A stretch of 47,675 nucleotides of DNA. It comes from Chitinophaga pinensis. GTDB lineage: Bacteria > Bacteroidota > Bacteroidia > Flavobacteriales_D > Crocinitomicaceae. Below are positions 17,502 to 27,643 of this stretch, in pieces (the stretch's first letter is position 1; each line of letters opens with the position of its first letter). Below the pieces are notes generated by a model, which was given only the letters and a program-made list of their open reading frames with translations, was not told the DNA's origin and searched no databases. The DNA is taken from the NCBI GenBank assembly GCA_943324565.2, contig CALPMC020000011.1:1-47675 (forward strand). Reading direction: 5' to 3'. The position numbers and the translations under genes were made by a program.

Positions 17502-18716
17502 CTAAACCGTTTTTCTTTTTCTTTGCTGGGAAGTAGGTTTTGGTCTTGAAAATACGCGTTTTTCTACAATGTCAATTTTTCCAGTCGAAGGATAGGGATG
17601 GTTACTTACAACCGGAACCGTCATTCCAATCACTTTTTGAATGTCTTTCAAATAAGCTTTTTCTTCTGTATTACAAAAAGAAATCGATTTTCCTGAAGCA
17701 CCTGCACGACCCGTTCTACCAATACGGTGAACATAGGTTTCTGGTACGTTTGGAATGTCATAATTGATAACAAAAGCTAAAGAGTCGATGTCGATTCCAC
17801 GAGCTGCGATATCAGTTGCAACCAAAACGCGCGAAGTTCTATCTTTGAAATTTTTCAATGCATTTTGACGTGCGTTTTGCGATTTATTTCCATGAATTGC
17901 CTCTGCTTTAATATCGTTTTTCAAAAGAATTTTTACCAATTTGTCTGCGCCATGTTTTGTTCTGGTGAACACCAAAGCCGTTTCGATGTTTTGTTCTTCC
18001 AATACATGTAAAATCAAATCTTTTTTCTGATCCGTGTCTACAAAGTACATTTCTTGTTGAATCGTTTCAGCAGTTGACGAAACAGGACTTACTTCGATAT
18101 GACTTGGATTAGTTAAAATAGAATTTGCCAATGAAGTAATTTCTTTCGGCATCGTGGCAGAGAAAAACAAAGTTTGACGTTTTTCGGGAATGATTTTGAT
18201 GATTTTCTTTACATCGTGAATGAATCCCATGTCCAACATACGATCTGCTTCGTCCAAGACAAAAATTTCCAGCGTTTTCAAACTGATAAATCCTTGTTGA
18301 ATCAAATCCAACAAACGTCCTGGTGTTGCGATCAAAATATCAACTCCTGCTTTCAATCGATTAACTTGTGAATGTTGATTTACGCCTCCAAAAATGACAG
18401 CACTTTGTTGTTTCAAATTCTGTCCATAATCTTTAAAACTTTCGTGAATTTGAATAGCTAATTCTCTTGTTGGAGTAACGATTAAAGCTCGAATTACTCT
18501 TCTACCATTGGTAGGTTTTGTGTTTTCTAAACGTTGTAAAATTGGAATAGCAAAAGCTGCTGTTTTTCCAGTTCCAGTTTGGGCGCATCCCATGATGTCT
18601 TTTCCTGATAATACAATTGGAATTGCTTGTTCTTGGATTGGAGTTGGTTGGGTGTAACCTTGGGTGTCAAGAGCGTTTAAAATCGGCTCTAAAAGATTTA
18701 GTTCTTTGAATGTCAT
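17502..18716 (-). CDS. rhlE: DEAD-box ATP-dependent RNA helicase, RhlE type
   Basis: The 404-residue helicase has the Q motif (YTQPTPIQEQAIP), motif I AQTGTGKT (45-52), motif Ia PTRELA, TPGRLLD, motif II DEAD (155-158), motif III SAT (186-188) and the C-terminal HRIGRTGRAG. A short basic tail (KRVFSRPKPTSQQRKRKTV) follows the helicase core, as in RhlE proteins. It unwinds short RNA duplexes with ATP in the cytoplasm, linked in the family to ribosome assembly and RNA decay. The gene stands alone on the minus strand. Confidence 0.94.
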   Translation of the reverse strand: MTFKELNLLEPILNALDTQGYTQPTPIQEQAIPIVLSGKDIMGCAQTGTGKTAAFAIPILQRLENTKPTNGRRVIRALIVTPTRELAIQIHESFKDYGQNLKQQSAVIFGGVNQHSQVNRLKAGVDILIATPGRLLDLIQQGFISLKTLEIFVLDEADRMLDMGFIHDVKKIIKIIPEKRQTLFFSATMPKEITSLANSILTNPSHIEVSPVSSTAETIQQEMYFVDTDQKKDLILHVLEEQNIETALVFTRTKHGADKLVKILLKNDIKAEAIHGNKSQNARQNALKNFKDRTSRVLVATDIAARGIDIDSLAFVINYDIPNVPETYVHRIGRTGRAGASGKSISFCNTEEKAYLKDIQKVIGMTVPVVSNHPYPSTGKIDIVEKRVFSRPKPTSQQRKRKTV

Positions 18717-18953
18717 AAAATAGATTCCACTCCAAGTTTGACATGATAAATTAAATGAAATACCTAGAATTTATGTAAAGGTACATTATTTAAATCTTAA
18801 ATTCAAATAACAAATACAACTTTTAGAATTGATAGGAAGATAAACTTCAAAACAGGAGAGAAATAAGAAGATTCCTCTCTCTCTTTTCTGGAAAGGTTAT
18901 TAAATTACCTCCTTAAATCGCTAAAAATAAAGTTGTAATGTCGCACACCTTGA

Positions 18954-19160
18954 ACAATCATAGGGAAAGACCATAAAGGCGCAATAATAAAACTAAATGA
19001 AAGAGTTAGCTGAATGCTTTGGAAGAGAAAAGTAGAATCGAAAGGTACAGAAATAGTAATTAAAAAATTAGCTGAAATGATAGAAGAAATCAGGCCTTAT
19101 TTAAGATCAATAACAAGTTATAACGGTAAAGAATTTGCAGCACATCAATTAAATAAATAA
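18954..19160 (+). pseudogene. IS30-family transposase remnant
   Basis: One frame from 18954 reads TIIGKDHKGAIIKLNERVS, then a TGA stop at 19011-19013, then MLWKRKVESKGTEIV...IRPYLRSITSYNGKEFAAH to a TAA at 19158-19160. This aligns with the DDE core of IS30 transposases (TIIGKNHKGA...NERxSRMLW...ITSDNGKEFA.H). It shows an apparent CGA-to-TGA nonsense change, loss of the second catalytic Asp (SDNGKEF is here SYNGKEF) and no recognisable N- or C-terminal parts. It is a decayed fragment in the 484-base gap between rhlE and mutS2, 40 bases from the mutS2 stop. I see nothing else in 18717-18953. Confidence 0.75.
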
Positions 19161-19200
19161 TCTATTTTTAAATATTGAATTCCAAAAAGTTACCTATGGT

Positions 19201-21336
19201 TTATTCTTTTATTAATTGAAGTTTTTCCAATTCAACTTTCAAGCGTGCATTTCCAAAAATTATTGAAATGTTTTTTCCTGTCATTGATTCAACAGTTCCT
19301 TTTTGTTTGGTAGAAATAAGTTGAACTACAGAACCAATCTTGATTTTTGCTTGTTGAAATAAATCTTCTTCTACAACTTGTTTTTTGACTTTTTTTGGTG
19401 ATTTCGAGTGTTTTTGTTCGAGTAACTTTTGTTTTTCTTGCTGCTCTTTAAGCTCTATTTTGGATTTCTCTAAGCGTAAAAAAGTACGTATTTCATCAAT
19501 TAAAGCAGTATTTGCATCCTTTTTTCTTGATTTTAAATTGAATTTATCAATGAAAGAAAGCAACTTTTTTCCAGCAATCAATTGTTTGTTATTGGATTCA
19601 CTTACAAGTTGTTGCGTTTTTAAACGTTCATCTAATTTTTCTTTTCTTTCAGTGAAAGAAAGTCTAGCTTCTTCAGCATTCTGTTGCGCTTCCAAATGTT
19701 CTTTGTTCAAACGCTCCAAGTAATTTTTTTCCTTTTGTAAATCATTTAACAAACGGTCTAATTTCACCTTTTTATCATCTAATAATCCTTTTGCCGTTTC
19801 GATCAATTCATTTGGAATGCCATTCATTTTGGCAACTTCAAAAGTAAAAGAACTTCCTGGTTGACCTATTGCAAACTCATATTTTGGTTTCAAAGTATCA
19901 GAATCGAAAAGCATACAGCCATTAACGGCGTTTTGAAGTACATTCGCTTTTAACTTGATATTTCCGTAATGCGTTGTAATTACACCAAAAGCTGATTTAT
20001 TATAAATTTCTTCAAAGAAAACTTCTGCTAAAGCGCCTCCTAATTCTGGATCAGAACCCGTTCCAAATTCATCCAATAATAGTAGTGTTCTTGAATTCGC
20101 TACTTGTAAAAAATGATGCATCCGTTGTAAACGGTAAGAATAGGTACTTAATTCATTTTCAATAGATTGATTGTCTCCAATATCTGAAATTATTTGTTGA
20201 AAAAAGCACACTTTACTATTTTCATTTACAGGAATTAACAAACCAGATTGCAACATCAACTGTAATAACCCTATCGTTTTCAAAGTAATACTTTTACCTC
20301 CAGCATTAGGTCCAGAAATCACCAACATTCGGTTTTTTCCATTCATTACAATCCGTTGCGGTTTCGTTTCTTTTTTGTTTAAACTGTTATTTCTACGCAA
20401 AATTGGGTGGTAAGCTTCCACTAATTCAAAGTCTACTTTTCGATTAATTCCCGGTAAAACAGCCTTCATTTCAAGAGCTAATTTACATTTGGCATTTACA
20501 AAATCAAAAATCACTAAAGATTTTTGATAAGCAGAAATAAGAAATGCATGAACTGAAATTAAACGAGTTAGCTGTTTTAAAATACGGTGAATTTCTTTTC
20601 GTTCGTCGTCCAATAAAAATTCCATTTCATTATTTAAAGGAACATTTACAATGGGTTCAATATACGTTAAACTGCCTGTTTTACTTGAGCCGTGAATATT
20701 TCCTGGAACCTTTCTCTTAAAAGATGAAACTACAGTTAATACGCGACGTTCACTAATAAAACCCTCTGTTACATCACCTAATAGTTTGTCTTTAATCAGC
20801 TTTCGCATTTCGCGTTCAAAATTCCGATTGATTTGATTTCGAAGTGTTTTTATACGTTGACGTATTTCAGAGAGTTGTTGAGATGCATCATCCTTTACAT
20901 TCCCTGCTCGGTCAAAAATCTCGTCTATTCTTTTGTTTATTTCGTCGTTGTGTTCGCATTCTTGCAAGATTTTTGCTAATAAAGGATAACGATTCGAACG
21001 AGTTTCAAAGAATTTTAATAAGCGATTCACCAAATCAGAAGCCTGATAGATACGTCGAAAACCTTCAATTGAAATAACTGCATCTTCAATATTTAATAGC
21101 TTTATTTCTTCTTCTAATTCCTCAAAATCAATTGCAGGTAAAGTATCGCTCACTACTCGAATTTGTCTTAATTCATCTAGTTGTTTCAGCTCAAACTCCA
21201 ATCTAGTGAAATTGCTCGTTGGCTTAAGATTTCTGATTTTTGATTGTGCAGTTTTTCCGATACAGAAAGTCTCTAACCATTCTGTGATGACATTGAATTC
21301 TAAATCTTGTAATGTTTGTGAGTCGGTTGCTAACAT
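19201..21336 (-). CDS. mutS2: MutS2-family ATPase lacking the Smr domain
   Basis: The 711-residue protein has the MutS2 layout: an N-terminal helical clamp/lever region, the ATPase with Walker A GPNAGGKS (342-349) and Walker B LLLLDEFGTGSDPELGG (about 418-434), a long coiled coil (about 520-640) and the KOW-like segment IGSVVQLISTKQKGTVESM near the end. It stops at LEKLQLIKE, just where the Smr nuclease domain begins in Bacillus-type MutS2 (about 785 aa). Family knowledge: MutS2 binds branched DNA and/or collided ribosomes, and Smr supplies cleavage. This copy should bind and hydrolyse ATP but would need another nuclease. The dead IS30 remnant lies right behind its stop codon. Confidence 0.9.
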   Translation of the reverse strand: MLATDSQTLQDLEFNVITEWLETFCIGKTAQSKIRNLKPTSNFTRLEFELKQLDELRQIRVVSDTLPAIDFEELEEEIKLLNIEDAVISIEGFRRIYQASDLVNRLLKFFETRSNRYPLLAKILQECEHNDEINKRIDEIFDRAGNVKDDASQQLSEIRQRIKTLRNQINRNFEREMRKLIKDKLLGDVTEGFISERRVLTVVSSFKRKVPGNIHGSSKTGSLTYIEPIVNVPLNNEMEFLLDDERKEIHRILKQLTRLISVHAFLISAYQKSLVIFDFVNAKCKLALEMKAVLPGINRKVDFELVEAYHPILRRNNSLNKKETKPQRIVMNGKNRMLVISGPNAGGKSITLKTIGLLQLMLQSGLLIPVNENSKVCFFQQIISDIGDNQSIENELSTYSYRLQRMHHFLQVANSRTLLLLDEFGTGSDPELGGALAEVFFEEIYNKSAFGVITTHYGNIKLKANVLQNAVNGCMLFDSDTLKPKYEFAIGQPGSSFTFEVAKMNGIPNELIETAKGLLDDKKVKLDRLLNDLQKEKNYLERLNKEHLEAQQNAEEARLSFTERKEKLDERLKTQQLVSESNNKQLIAGKKLLSFIDKFNLKSRKKDANTALIDEIRTFLRLEKSKIELKEQQEKQKLLEQKHSKSPKKVKKQVVEEDLFQQAKIKIGSVVQLISTKQKGTVESMTGKNISIIFGNARLKVELEKLQLIKE

Positions 21337-21835
21337 CTCTGCAAAGCTAAAAACATTTAAAGGTTAGAAAGGTTCACAAACAAAAAGTAATAGAAATTAA
21401 CACCTATAAATGTAATAATCCAGAATATTAAAAATGTAAAATTTCGTTTTTGATAATCTAATTGGGTTGAAAATTTAGTCGATATTTTACACAAATACAG
21501 AACTTATCTCTGCTTAAATCTAGTGATTAAAATTAAGTTTACTACTTTGTCATTATTTGATGTCTGTTTTAAATATTGATTTTTTTGATTACTTCAATTG
21601 ATACATTTCTAATCATCTTTTTTGTATAACACTATTTCGAGTAGAATATAATTTTAAATTTTTCAAAAAATAGCATCATATTAAAAACAATGATTATTTC
21701 TTTTTCTCAAGCTTTGGCTAACCAACTTGTAACGGAATATTTGATTGAATTGTTTTGGAACACTTAGCTTTTAAAACTTAATAAATGATTATTAACTCTA
21801 AATAAGATAGTTTTTACAACTTTATTTGTGAGTTA
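21337..21835. other. AT-rich gap, no gene seen
   Basis: About 500 AT-rich bases separate mutS2 from the SRPBCC gene. I find no RNA gene, no convincing repeat and only a 25-codon frame (21690-21767) without family resemblance. Confidence 0.6.
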
Positions 21836-22246
21836 TTAGTTTTCTTCGATGTAGTCTTTGAAGTTATTCAATATCAATTGCCATCCATTTTGCTGTAATT
21901 CAAGTGAATTTTCATTTTCAGGATCGAATGATATTTTAACCAACGTTTGATTTTCAAAATCTTTAAATTCAACAGAACACATTCTTCCTCCAAAACTATA
22001 AGTAAAACTTCTTCCAAAATCCAATTCGGTGTAATATGCTTCAAAATCAAAACCAAAACTTCCATCTTTTGCTTCCATTCTGGCTAAATACTTTCCACCA
22101 ATTTTCAAGTCATTGCTAGCAGAAGGACAATGCCAACTTGGATCTGCGAAATTCCATTTAGTTATGTATTCGGGTAGAGTATAGTAGTCCCACGTTTTTT
22201 TTATGTCGGCATAGATTGTTGCTTCGACAGTTATTTTTTGTTGCAT
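21836..22246 (-). CDS. SRPBCC (AHSA1/START-like) ligand-binding domain protein
   Basis: The 136-residue protein is a single SRPBCC fold. It begins with the typical ITVEATIYADIKKTWDYYTLPEYITKWNFADPSWHCPSASNDLKIGGKYLARMEAKDG and ends in the helix GWQLILNNFKDYIEE. In this family the phrase 'kvWdylt.pe.i.kWn.as..w....a.nDlr.Gg.f..rm.a.dg' is characteristic. It is probably cytoplasmic. The bound ligand is not predictable. It lies 26 bases downstream of parC on the same strand and may be read from the parE-parC transcript. Confidence 0.9.
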   Translation of the reverse strand: MQQKITVEATIYADIKKTWDYYTLPEYITKWNFADPSWHCPSASNDLKIGGKYLARMEAKDGSFGFDFEAYYTELDFGRSFTYSFGGRMCSVEFKDFENQTLVKISFDPENENSLELQQNGWQLILNNFKDYIEEN

Positions 22247-22272
22247 GGTGGTTATTTTAACATTTTGATTTT

Positions 22273-24960
22273 CTAAAACAACTTCATTTGATCTTCATCA
22301 TCCTCCTCTGGTTTCTTTGTCAAATCCCATTCAACTGTTGGAGCGTCGCCTTCATCTGAATCAATCTCTACATCGATTTCGTCAGTTGTAATTATCGCTT
22401 CATCCTCTGGCCAAGATTCTTTCCCTTCGTCAATTGGATGCGTCAATACGATTTCTTTGACTTTCAATTTCGTTATTTGATTGCCTTGTGCTTTCATTCC
22501 TTTCACGTCAATCATATCTGCCAAGTTCATTACGTTGTCAGGTAGATTTTTTGTTTCTTTTAGCAATTTATTGTAAACGATTTTCACTTCCGGGCGATAA
22601 GCTGTAGAAACTGCATCCATATATGAACCAGCACTTTCACTGATAAATGAAACGCGTTTATCGCTATGTACCTCACAAACAAATCGTTTTACATAATGCA
22701 ATTCTTTTTCACCGTCATAATAAACTACAGAAATTGGTCGATCTTGAACCCATTTTTCAATGTGAATCATATCTTCATCGAAATGAGATGCCAAATCAAA
22801 GGTACTCAAGCGGTATTCACCAGTTTTGTATAATGTTAAGATTTTATCTTCGCCTTTGAAAGAACCTAAGAATTTCCCACGACCTTCATCGTTCAAACGT
22901 CCAACGATTGTATCGTACCAAATTTTGCGAGCGGCCAATGTGGAACCTCCCACTTCTTTCTGAACGATTTTCTGAATGATTTCTTTCGTAGCTCTATTTC
23001 CAGCTGAATTTCTTCCTTTGATCAGCATTTCTCCCATGTCGATGTCAAAACGTAAACGTTTCAAATGCGGACGTGGACGTAACAAGACTGTAACCACTTC
23101 GCGTTCACCATTTGGATGCACTGAGAAATACAACATTTTAGAACCTTTTGTTCCACGAGTTAAATCATATTCTGTGTCGCGTGTAATAGAATTCACATAG
23201 AAGCGTTTCATCATTGTTGCACCACCAACTCCATCTTGATAGAATAAATGGTAAATAGTTCGTGTGTCGCCTTTTTTCCAAACGCTCGCAAAAATCAAGT
23301 CTTTACCAACGAATTTCTTGTCTGTCACTTTCGTAACCATCATTTTACCCGAAGCGAAGAAACAAATGATATCATCGATTTCAGAACAATCGGAAACAGC
23401 TTCATTCTTTTTCAAACCGTAACCAATAAATCCTTCTTCGTAATCGACATATAATTTTTTGTTCGCAATAATTACTTTGCTCGCTGTAATGTTATCGAAT
23501 ACTTTGATTTCTGTTTTGCGTTCTTTACCTGCGCCAAAACGTTTCTTCAAATCTTTGTAGTAATCGATTGCGTATTCCACCAAATTCGCTAAGTGACCTT
23601 TCACTTCTTCCATTTCTGCCTCGATTTTCAACAAAGCATCATCTGCTTTTGAAGAGTCGAAACGCGTGATACGAATCATTGGAATTTGAGTCAATTTCTG
23701 TAAATCTTCATCCACAATTGGACGCAATAATTGACTTAAAAACGGCTCAAAGCGTTTATATAAGTATTTGTAAAGTTCTTCTCTGTCCGAATAATGCTTG
23801 AAGTCGATGTACATTTCGTTGTTGATGAACAATTTCTCCAACGTTGAGAAATGCCACATTCTTTCCAACTCATCCAAACGGATTTCCAATTCCAATTTCA
23901 ACAAGCGTACCGTACTATCAGTTGTCACTTTCAAAATCTCGGAAACGCCCATAAAACGTGGACGATCACCATCAATTATCGTTGAATTGGGAGAAATCGA
24001 AACTTCACAATCTGTGAATGCATACAAGGCATCAATCGTTTTGTCAGGAGAAACTCCAGGGAACAAATGCACGATGATTTCAGCCTCCATCGAAGTGTTG
24101 TCCTCGATTTTCTTGATTTTAATCTTTCCTTTATCGTTGGCTTTAATCACTGATTCAATCAAAGAACCTGTCGTTGTTCCAAAAGGAATTTCGTTGATGA
24201 TTAAAGTCTTGTTGTCAACTTTTCTAATCTTCGCTCTAACACGAACACGCGCGCCACGTAAACCGTCGTTGTAACCTGTAAAATCTGCCATTCCTCCATT
24301 GGGGAAATCAGGCAAAAATTCCACTTTCTTTCCACGCAAATGGTTGATTGCTTGTTCTATTAATTCATTGAAATTGTGCGGCAAAAACTTACAAGCCATC
24401 CCTACAGCAATTCCTTCTGCACCTTGCGCCAAAAGCAAAGGAAACTTCATTGGTAGTTGTTCCGGTTCTTTATTTCTTCCGTCGTAACTGGACAACCAAT
24501 TTGTTGTTTTACCATTGAAGGCAACGTGAAGCGCAAATTTTGAAAGACGTGCCTCAATGTAACGTGGAGCAGCAGCGCCGTCACCCGTCAAAGTATTTCC
24601 CCAGTTTCCTTGGCAGTCAATCATCAATTCTTTCTGACCCAATTGCACCAAAGCATCTCCAATCGAAGCGTCACCGTGCGGGTGATATTTCATCGTATTC
24701 CCGATGATGTTCGCTACTTTGTTGTAACGTCCATCTTCCATTTCTTTCATTGAATGCAAAATGCGTCGTTGTACCGGTTTCAATCCATCGTACAAAGAAG
24801 GAACCGCGCGTTCAAGAATTACGTAACTGGCATAATCCAAAAACCAATTTTCGTACAAGCCACCCACAGGAATGACTTTTTCATCTACTTTTTTATGCTC
24901 GAAAGGGTTGTGTTCGTCACCCTTTTCCAAGTTTGCATCTTCAATTTCGTCCTCTGCCAT
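22273..24960 (-). CDS. parC: DNA topoisomerase IV subunit A
   Basis: The 895-residue type IIA topoisomerase A subunit has the catalytic tyrosine in GDGAAAPRYIEARLS (Tyr134), the DGLKPVQRRIL motif at 58-68 and the HPHGDASIGDALV block (93-105). The C-terminal half continues into a beta-propeller-like region and an acidic tail (EIDVEIDSDEGDAPTVEWD...EDDEDQMKLF). It starts two bases after the parE stop. Length, tandem order and sequence character point to topoisomerase IV rather than gyrase; GyrA-box evidence was not seen. The complex decatenates chromosomes. The extreme C-terminus QMKLF resembles a sliding-clamp-binding motif. Confidence 0.93.
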   Translation of the reverse strand: MAEDEIEDANLEKGDEHNPFEHKKVDEKVIPVGGLYENWFLDYASYVILERAVPSLYDGLKPVQRRILHSMKEMEDGRYNKVANIIGNTMKYHPHGDASIGDALVQLGQKELMIDCQGNWGNTLTGDGAAAPRYIEARLSKFALHVAFNGKTTNWLSSYDGRNKEPEQLPMKFPLLLAQGAEGIAVGMACKFLPHNFNELIEQAINHLRGKKVEFLPDFPNGGMADFTGYNDGLRGARVRVRAKIRKVDNKTLIINEIPFGTTTGSLIESVIKANDKGKIKIKKIEDNTSMEAEIIVHLFPGVSPDKTIDALYAFTDCEVSISPNSTIIDGDRPRFMGVSEILKVTTDSTVRLLKLELEIRLDELERMWHFSTLEKLFINNEMYIDFKHYSDREELYKYLYKRFEPFLSQLLRPIVDEDLQKLTQIPMIRITRFDSSKADDALLKIEAEMEEVKGHLANLVEYAIDYYKDLKKRFGAGKERKTEIKVFDNITASKVIIANKKLYVDYEEGFIGYGLKKNEAVSDCSEIDDIICFFASGKMMVTKVTDKKFVGKDLIFASVWKKGDTRTIYHLFYQDGVGGATMMKRFYVNSITRDTEYDLTRGTKGSKMLYFSVHPNGEREVVTVLLRPRPHLKRLRFDIDMGEMLIKGRNSAGNRATKEIIQKIVQKEVGGSTLAARKIWYDTIVGRLNDEGRGKFLGSFKGEDKILTLYKTGEYRLSTFDLASHFDEDMIHIEKWVQDRPISVVYYDGEKELHYVKRFVCEVHSDKRVSFISESAGSYMDAVSTAYRPEVKIVYNKLLKETKNLPDNVMNLADMIDVKGMKAQGNQITKLKVKEIVLTHPIDEGKESWPEDEAIITTDEIDVEIDSDEGDAPTVEWDLTKKPEEDDEDQMKLF

Positions 24961-24962
24961 AA

Positions 24963-26849
24963 TTAAGAAGCTTGTTCAAGATCGTCTGGTTGCGTGTCTG
25001 CAAGAATTTCTTCTGCAATGTCTTTCTCCACACGAAGGTTATCAATAATAAAATCTTGTCGTTCAGGTGTATTTTTACCCATAAAATACGATAGAATCGA
25101 ATCAATCGAATTGTCTTTGGATAATAGAACTGGTTCTAAACGAATGTCTGCACCGATAAAATGTACGAACTCGTCTGGTGAAATTTCTCCCAAACCTTTG
25201 AATCGCGTTATTTCAGCTGCTTTTCCAATTTCTGCAATCGCATTTCGGCGTTCTTCTTCGGAATAACAGTAAATCGTTTTTTTCTTGTTGCGCACGCGGA
25301 ACAGAGGTGTTTGCAAAACATACACGTGGTTTCGTTTCACTAAATCTGGAAAAAACTGCAAGAAAAACGTCAACAACAACATACGAATGTGCATTCCATC
25401 GACGTCGGCATCGGTTGCAATCACGATTTTGTTGTAACGTAAATTATCCATATCGTCCTCGATGTCTAAGGCAGCTTGAATGAGGTTGAATTCTTCGTTT
25501 TCGTACACCACTTTTTTTGTCAGACCGTAGCAGTTCAATGGCTTACCACGCAATGAGAAAACAGCTTGTGTGTTCACGTCTCTTGATTTCGTAATCGATC
25601 CACTGGCAGAATCTCCCTCGGTAATGAACAAGGTTGTATTCTCACGATTTTCATCTTTTAAATCAGTCAAGTGCGTACGGCAATCGCGCAATTTTTTGTT
25701 GTGAAGATTTGCTTTTTTTGAACGCTCACGTGCAATTTTACGAATACCAGCCAATTCTTTGCGCTCGCGCTCCGATTGTTTGATTTTCTTTTCAATCGTT
25801 TCTGCCACTTCAGGATGACGGTGCAGGTAATTATCTAATTTGTCTTTTAAGAAATCGTTGATGAACGCACGCATAGATTTTCCACCCGGTTCAATTTCTT
25901 GCGACCCTAATTTTGTTTTTGTTTGCGATTCGAAAACAGGTTCAATCACTTTAATCGCAATCGCAGCTACAATCGACTGACGAATATCAGAAGCCTCGTA
26001 GTTTTTATTGTAAAAATCGCGAATCACTTTTGCAACCGACTCACGGAAAGCACTTTGATGCGTACCACCTTGTGTGGTGTGTTGTCCGTTGACGAACGAA
26101 TAATAATCTTCACCGTACGTTCTTCCGTGTGTGAAAGCTACTTCGATGTCTTCGTCTTCAATGTGAATGATTGGGTACAAAGGATCGCCGTCCATATTGT
26201 TTTCCAACAAATCTTTCAAACCATCTTTCGATTGGAACTTTTCACCGTTGTAATAAATCGCCAATCCGCGGTTCAAGTAACAGTAATTCCACATCATTTT
26301 ATCCAAGTACACTGTTTTAAAAGCATACTTTTTGAAAATCATTTCGTCGGGAATAAATTCTACGTAGGTTCCATTTTGCTCGTCCGTTTTCTCAATTGGA
26401 TATTCTTTTACCAATTCTCCTTTATCAAAATCTGCACGTTTTTTCTCCCCTTCACGAACCGAATAAACGGAGAAATAAGAAGAAAGCGCATTCACAGCTT
26501 TAGTACCTACACCGTTCAAACCAACCGATTTCTTGAAGGCTTTGGAATCGTATTTTCCACCCGTATTCATACGAGAAACAACTTCAACCACTTTTCCCAA
26601 CGGAATACCACGACCGTAATCGCGCACGCTTACTTTTCCGTCTTTCACTTTGATATCGACACGTTTGCCATTCCCCATCACGAATTCATCGATACAGTTA
26701 TCGACTACTTCTTTTACGAGGATATAAATTCCATCATCTGCTGCGGCGCCATCACCGAGTTTTCCGATGTACATCCCAGGACGCAAGCGAATGTGCTCTT
26801 TCCAGTCGAGGGAGCGTATGTTGTCTTCAGTATATTGATTTTCAGCCAT
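24963..26849 (-). CDS. parE: DNA topoisomerase IV subunit B
   Basis: The 628-residue ATPase subunit has the GHKL fold ([11 protein letters not shown] near residue 46, [27 protein letters not shown]) and the transducer region with the QTKTKLGS motif. The TOPRIM domain has TEGDSASG at about 410 and [17 protein letters not shown] at about 480. It lacks the insertion seen in some GyrB proteins and sits directly before parC with a two-base gap, so the two subunits are surely co-expressed. Together they form the heterotetrameric topoisomerase IV that separates daughter chromosomes. Confidence 0.93.
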   Translation of the reverse strand: MAENQYTEDNIRSLDWKEHIRLRPGMYIGKLGDGAAADDGIYILVKEVVDNCIDEFVMGNGKRVDIKVKDGKVSVRDYGRGIPLGKVVEVVSRMNTGGKYDSKAFKKSVGLNGVGTKAVNALSSYFSVYSVREGEKKRADFDKGELVKEYPIEKTDEQNGTYVEFIPDEMIFKKYAFKTVYLDKMMWNYCYLNRGLAIYYNGEKFQSKDGLKDLLENNMDGDPLYPIIHIEDEDIEVAFTHGRTYGEDYYSFVNGQHTTQGGTHQSAFRESVAKVIRDFYNKNYEASDIRQSIVAAIAIKVIEPVFESQTKTKLGSQEIEPGGKSMRAFINDFLKDKLDNYLHRHPEVAETIEKKIKQSERERKELAGIRKIARERSKKANLHNKKLRDCRTHLTDLKDENRENTTLFITEGDSASGSITKSRDVNTQAVFSLRGKPLNCYGLTKKVVYENEEFNLIQAALDIEDDMDNLRYNKIVIATDADVDGMHIRMLLLTFFLQFFPDLVKRNHVYVLQTPLFRVRNKKKTIYCYSEEERRNAIAEIGKAAEITRFKGLGEISPDEFVHFIGADIRLEPVLLSKDNSIDSILSYFMGKNTPERQDFIIDNLRVEKDIAEEILADTQPDDLEQAS

Positions 26850-27254
26850 TTTTATGTAGAATTCTTCAATTTAACAAAAATAACTGATAAACAAAGAAAT
26901 GATTAGTAACTAAACGTAATTTATGAACGCAAATTAGTTGATAAAACTTAACTTATCTGAAAGTTGATTCGCCACGGCGAACGGATAAGTGAAAGTAAAA
27001 CGTGAAGAGTGAAGAATTAAAAGTGAAGAGTTAAGTGATTTACTTTTCGTTTTTAACTTTTCACTTATTTTAGGGAGTTCCCCCGACGAAAAATCGTCGT
27101 TCCTCCTCATTTTTTTGCGTTAGCCCTATTCGCTAGAATCTCAGACAAGTTTTGAAAAAAAAACTTCGTCAGAGGATTTTCGCTACTATCATAACATGGG
27201 ATTTTGGGTTGTTTTTTTTTTATTAGTTTCGCATTTCATTAATAAATTAACCTT
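26850..27254. other. Intergenic region with short inverted repeats
   Basis: This 405-base gap has no gene I can support. It holds several small palindromes: TTCGCC-AC-GGCGAA (about 26969-26982), CGACGA-AAAA-TCGTCG (about 27083-27098) and an AAGTTTT/AAAACTT pair near 27150. There is also a repeated GTGAAGAGT word near 27000-27035. It separates the divergent parE and VOC genes and must contain both promoters. Confidence 0.5.
27203..27231 (+). promoter_or_regulatory. Candidate promoter of the VOC gene
   Basis: TTTG at 27203-27206 and TAGTTTCG at 27224-27231 (one mismatch to TAnnTTTG) are 17 bases apart, as in Bacteroidota sigma-A-type promoters. The predicted start would lie about 17 bases before the ATG at 27255. 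Confidence 0.35.
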
Positions 27255-27635
27255 ATGTTGACTCAAATTCATCCAAAACTTCCAATGCGAAATAAAGCAG
27301 CAACAAAAGATTTCTACTGCAATCTGCTTGGATTTGAGATTTTTGGAAGTGAGTTTTTTGAAGGTTATTTAATGTTGCAAAAAGATAAAATTCAAATTCA
27401 CTTTTTTGAACACCAAAACTTAATTCCAGAAGAAAATTACGGTCAGGTTTATATTCGCACCAACGAAATAGAGAATGTTTATGCTCAATTTATTAGGGAT
27501 GGAGTCCAAATTCACCCGAATGGAAAATTAGAATTGAAACATTGGGAAATAAAGGAATTTTCCATTTTAGATCCTGACAGTAATTTGCTGACTTTTGGAG
27601 AGAATGGGCTTTGGAAAACACAAAACAACCTTTGA
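27255..27635 (+). CDS. VOC-fold protein (glyoxalase/bleomycin-resistance family)
   Basis: The 126-residue protein shows the paired beta-alpha-beta-beta-beta modules of the vicinal oxygen chelate fold: PKLPMRNKAATKDFYCNLLGFEIFG...GYLMLQKDKIQIHFFEHQ and YIRTNEIENVYAQFIRDGVQ...WEIKEFSILDPDSNLLTFGE. This pattern is that of small bleomycin-resistance-like proteins, which often bind hydrophobic or metal-chelating drugs without catalysis. Classical glyoxalase metal ligands are not all evident. The ligand is unknown. Confidence 0.85.
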   Translation: MLTQIHPKLPMRNKAATKDFYCNLLGFEIFGSEFFEGYLMLQKDKIQIHFFEHQNLIPEENYGQVYIRTNEIENVYAQFIRDGVQIHPNGKLELKHWEIKEFSILDPDSNLLTFGENGLWKTQNNL

Positions 27636-27643
27636 TAGATTGA

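Noticed and set aside
21690-21767. 25-codon open frame between mutS2 and the SRPBCC gene
   Set aside because: Too short, no recognisable motif and no promoter or ribosome-binding support.
25923-26906. Long open frame of 327 codons on the plus strand
   Set aside because: It is antisense to parE, whose ATPase motifs are unmistakable; the antisense peptide is rich in Phe/Ile/Arg and shows no family features.
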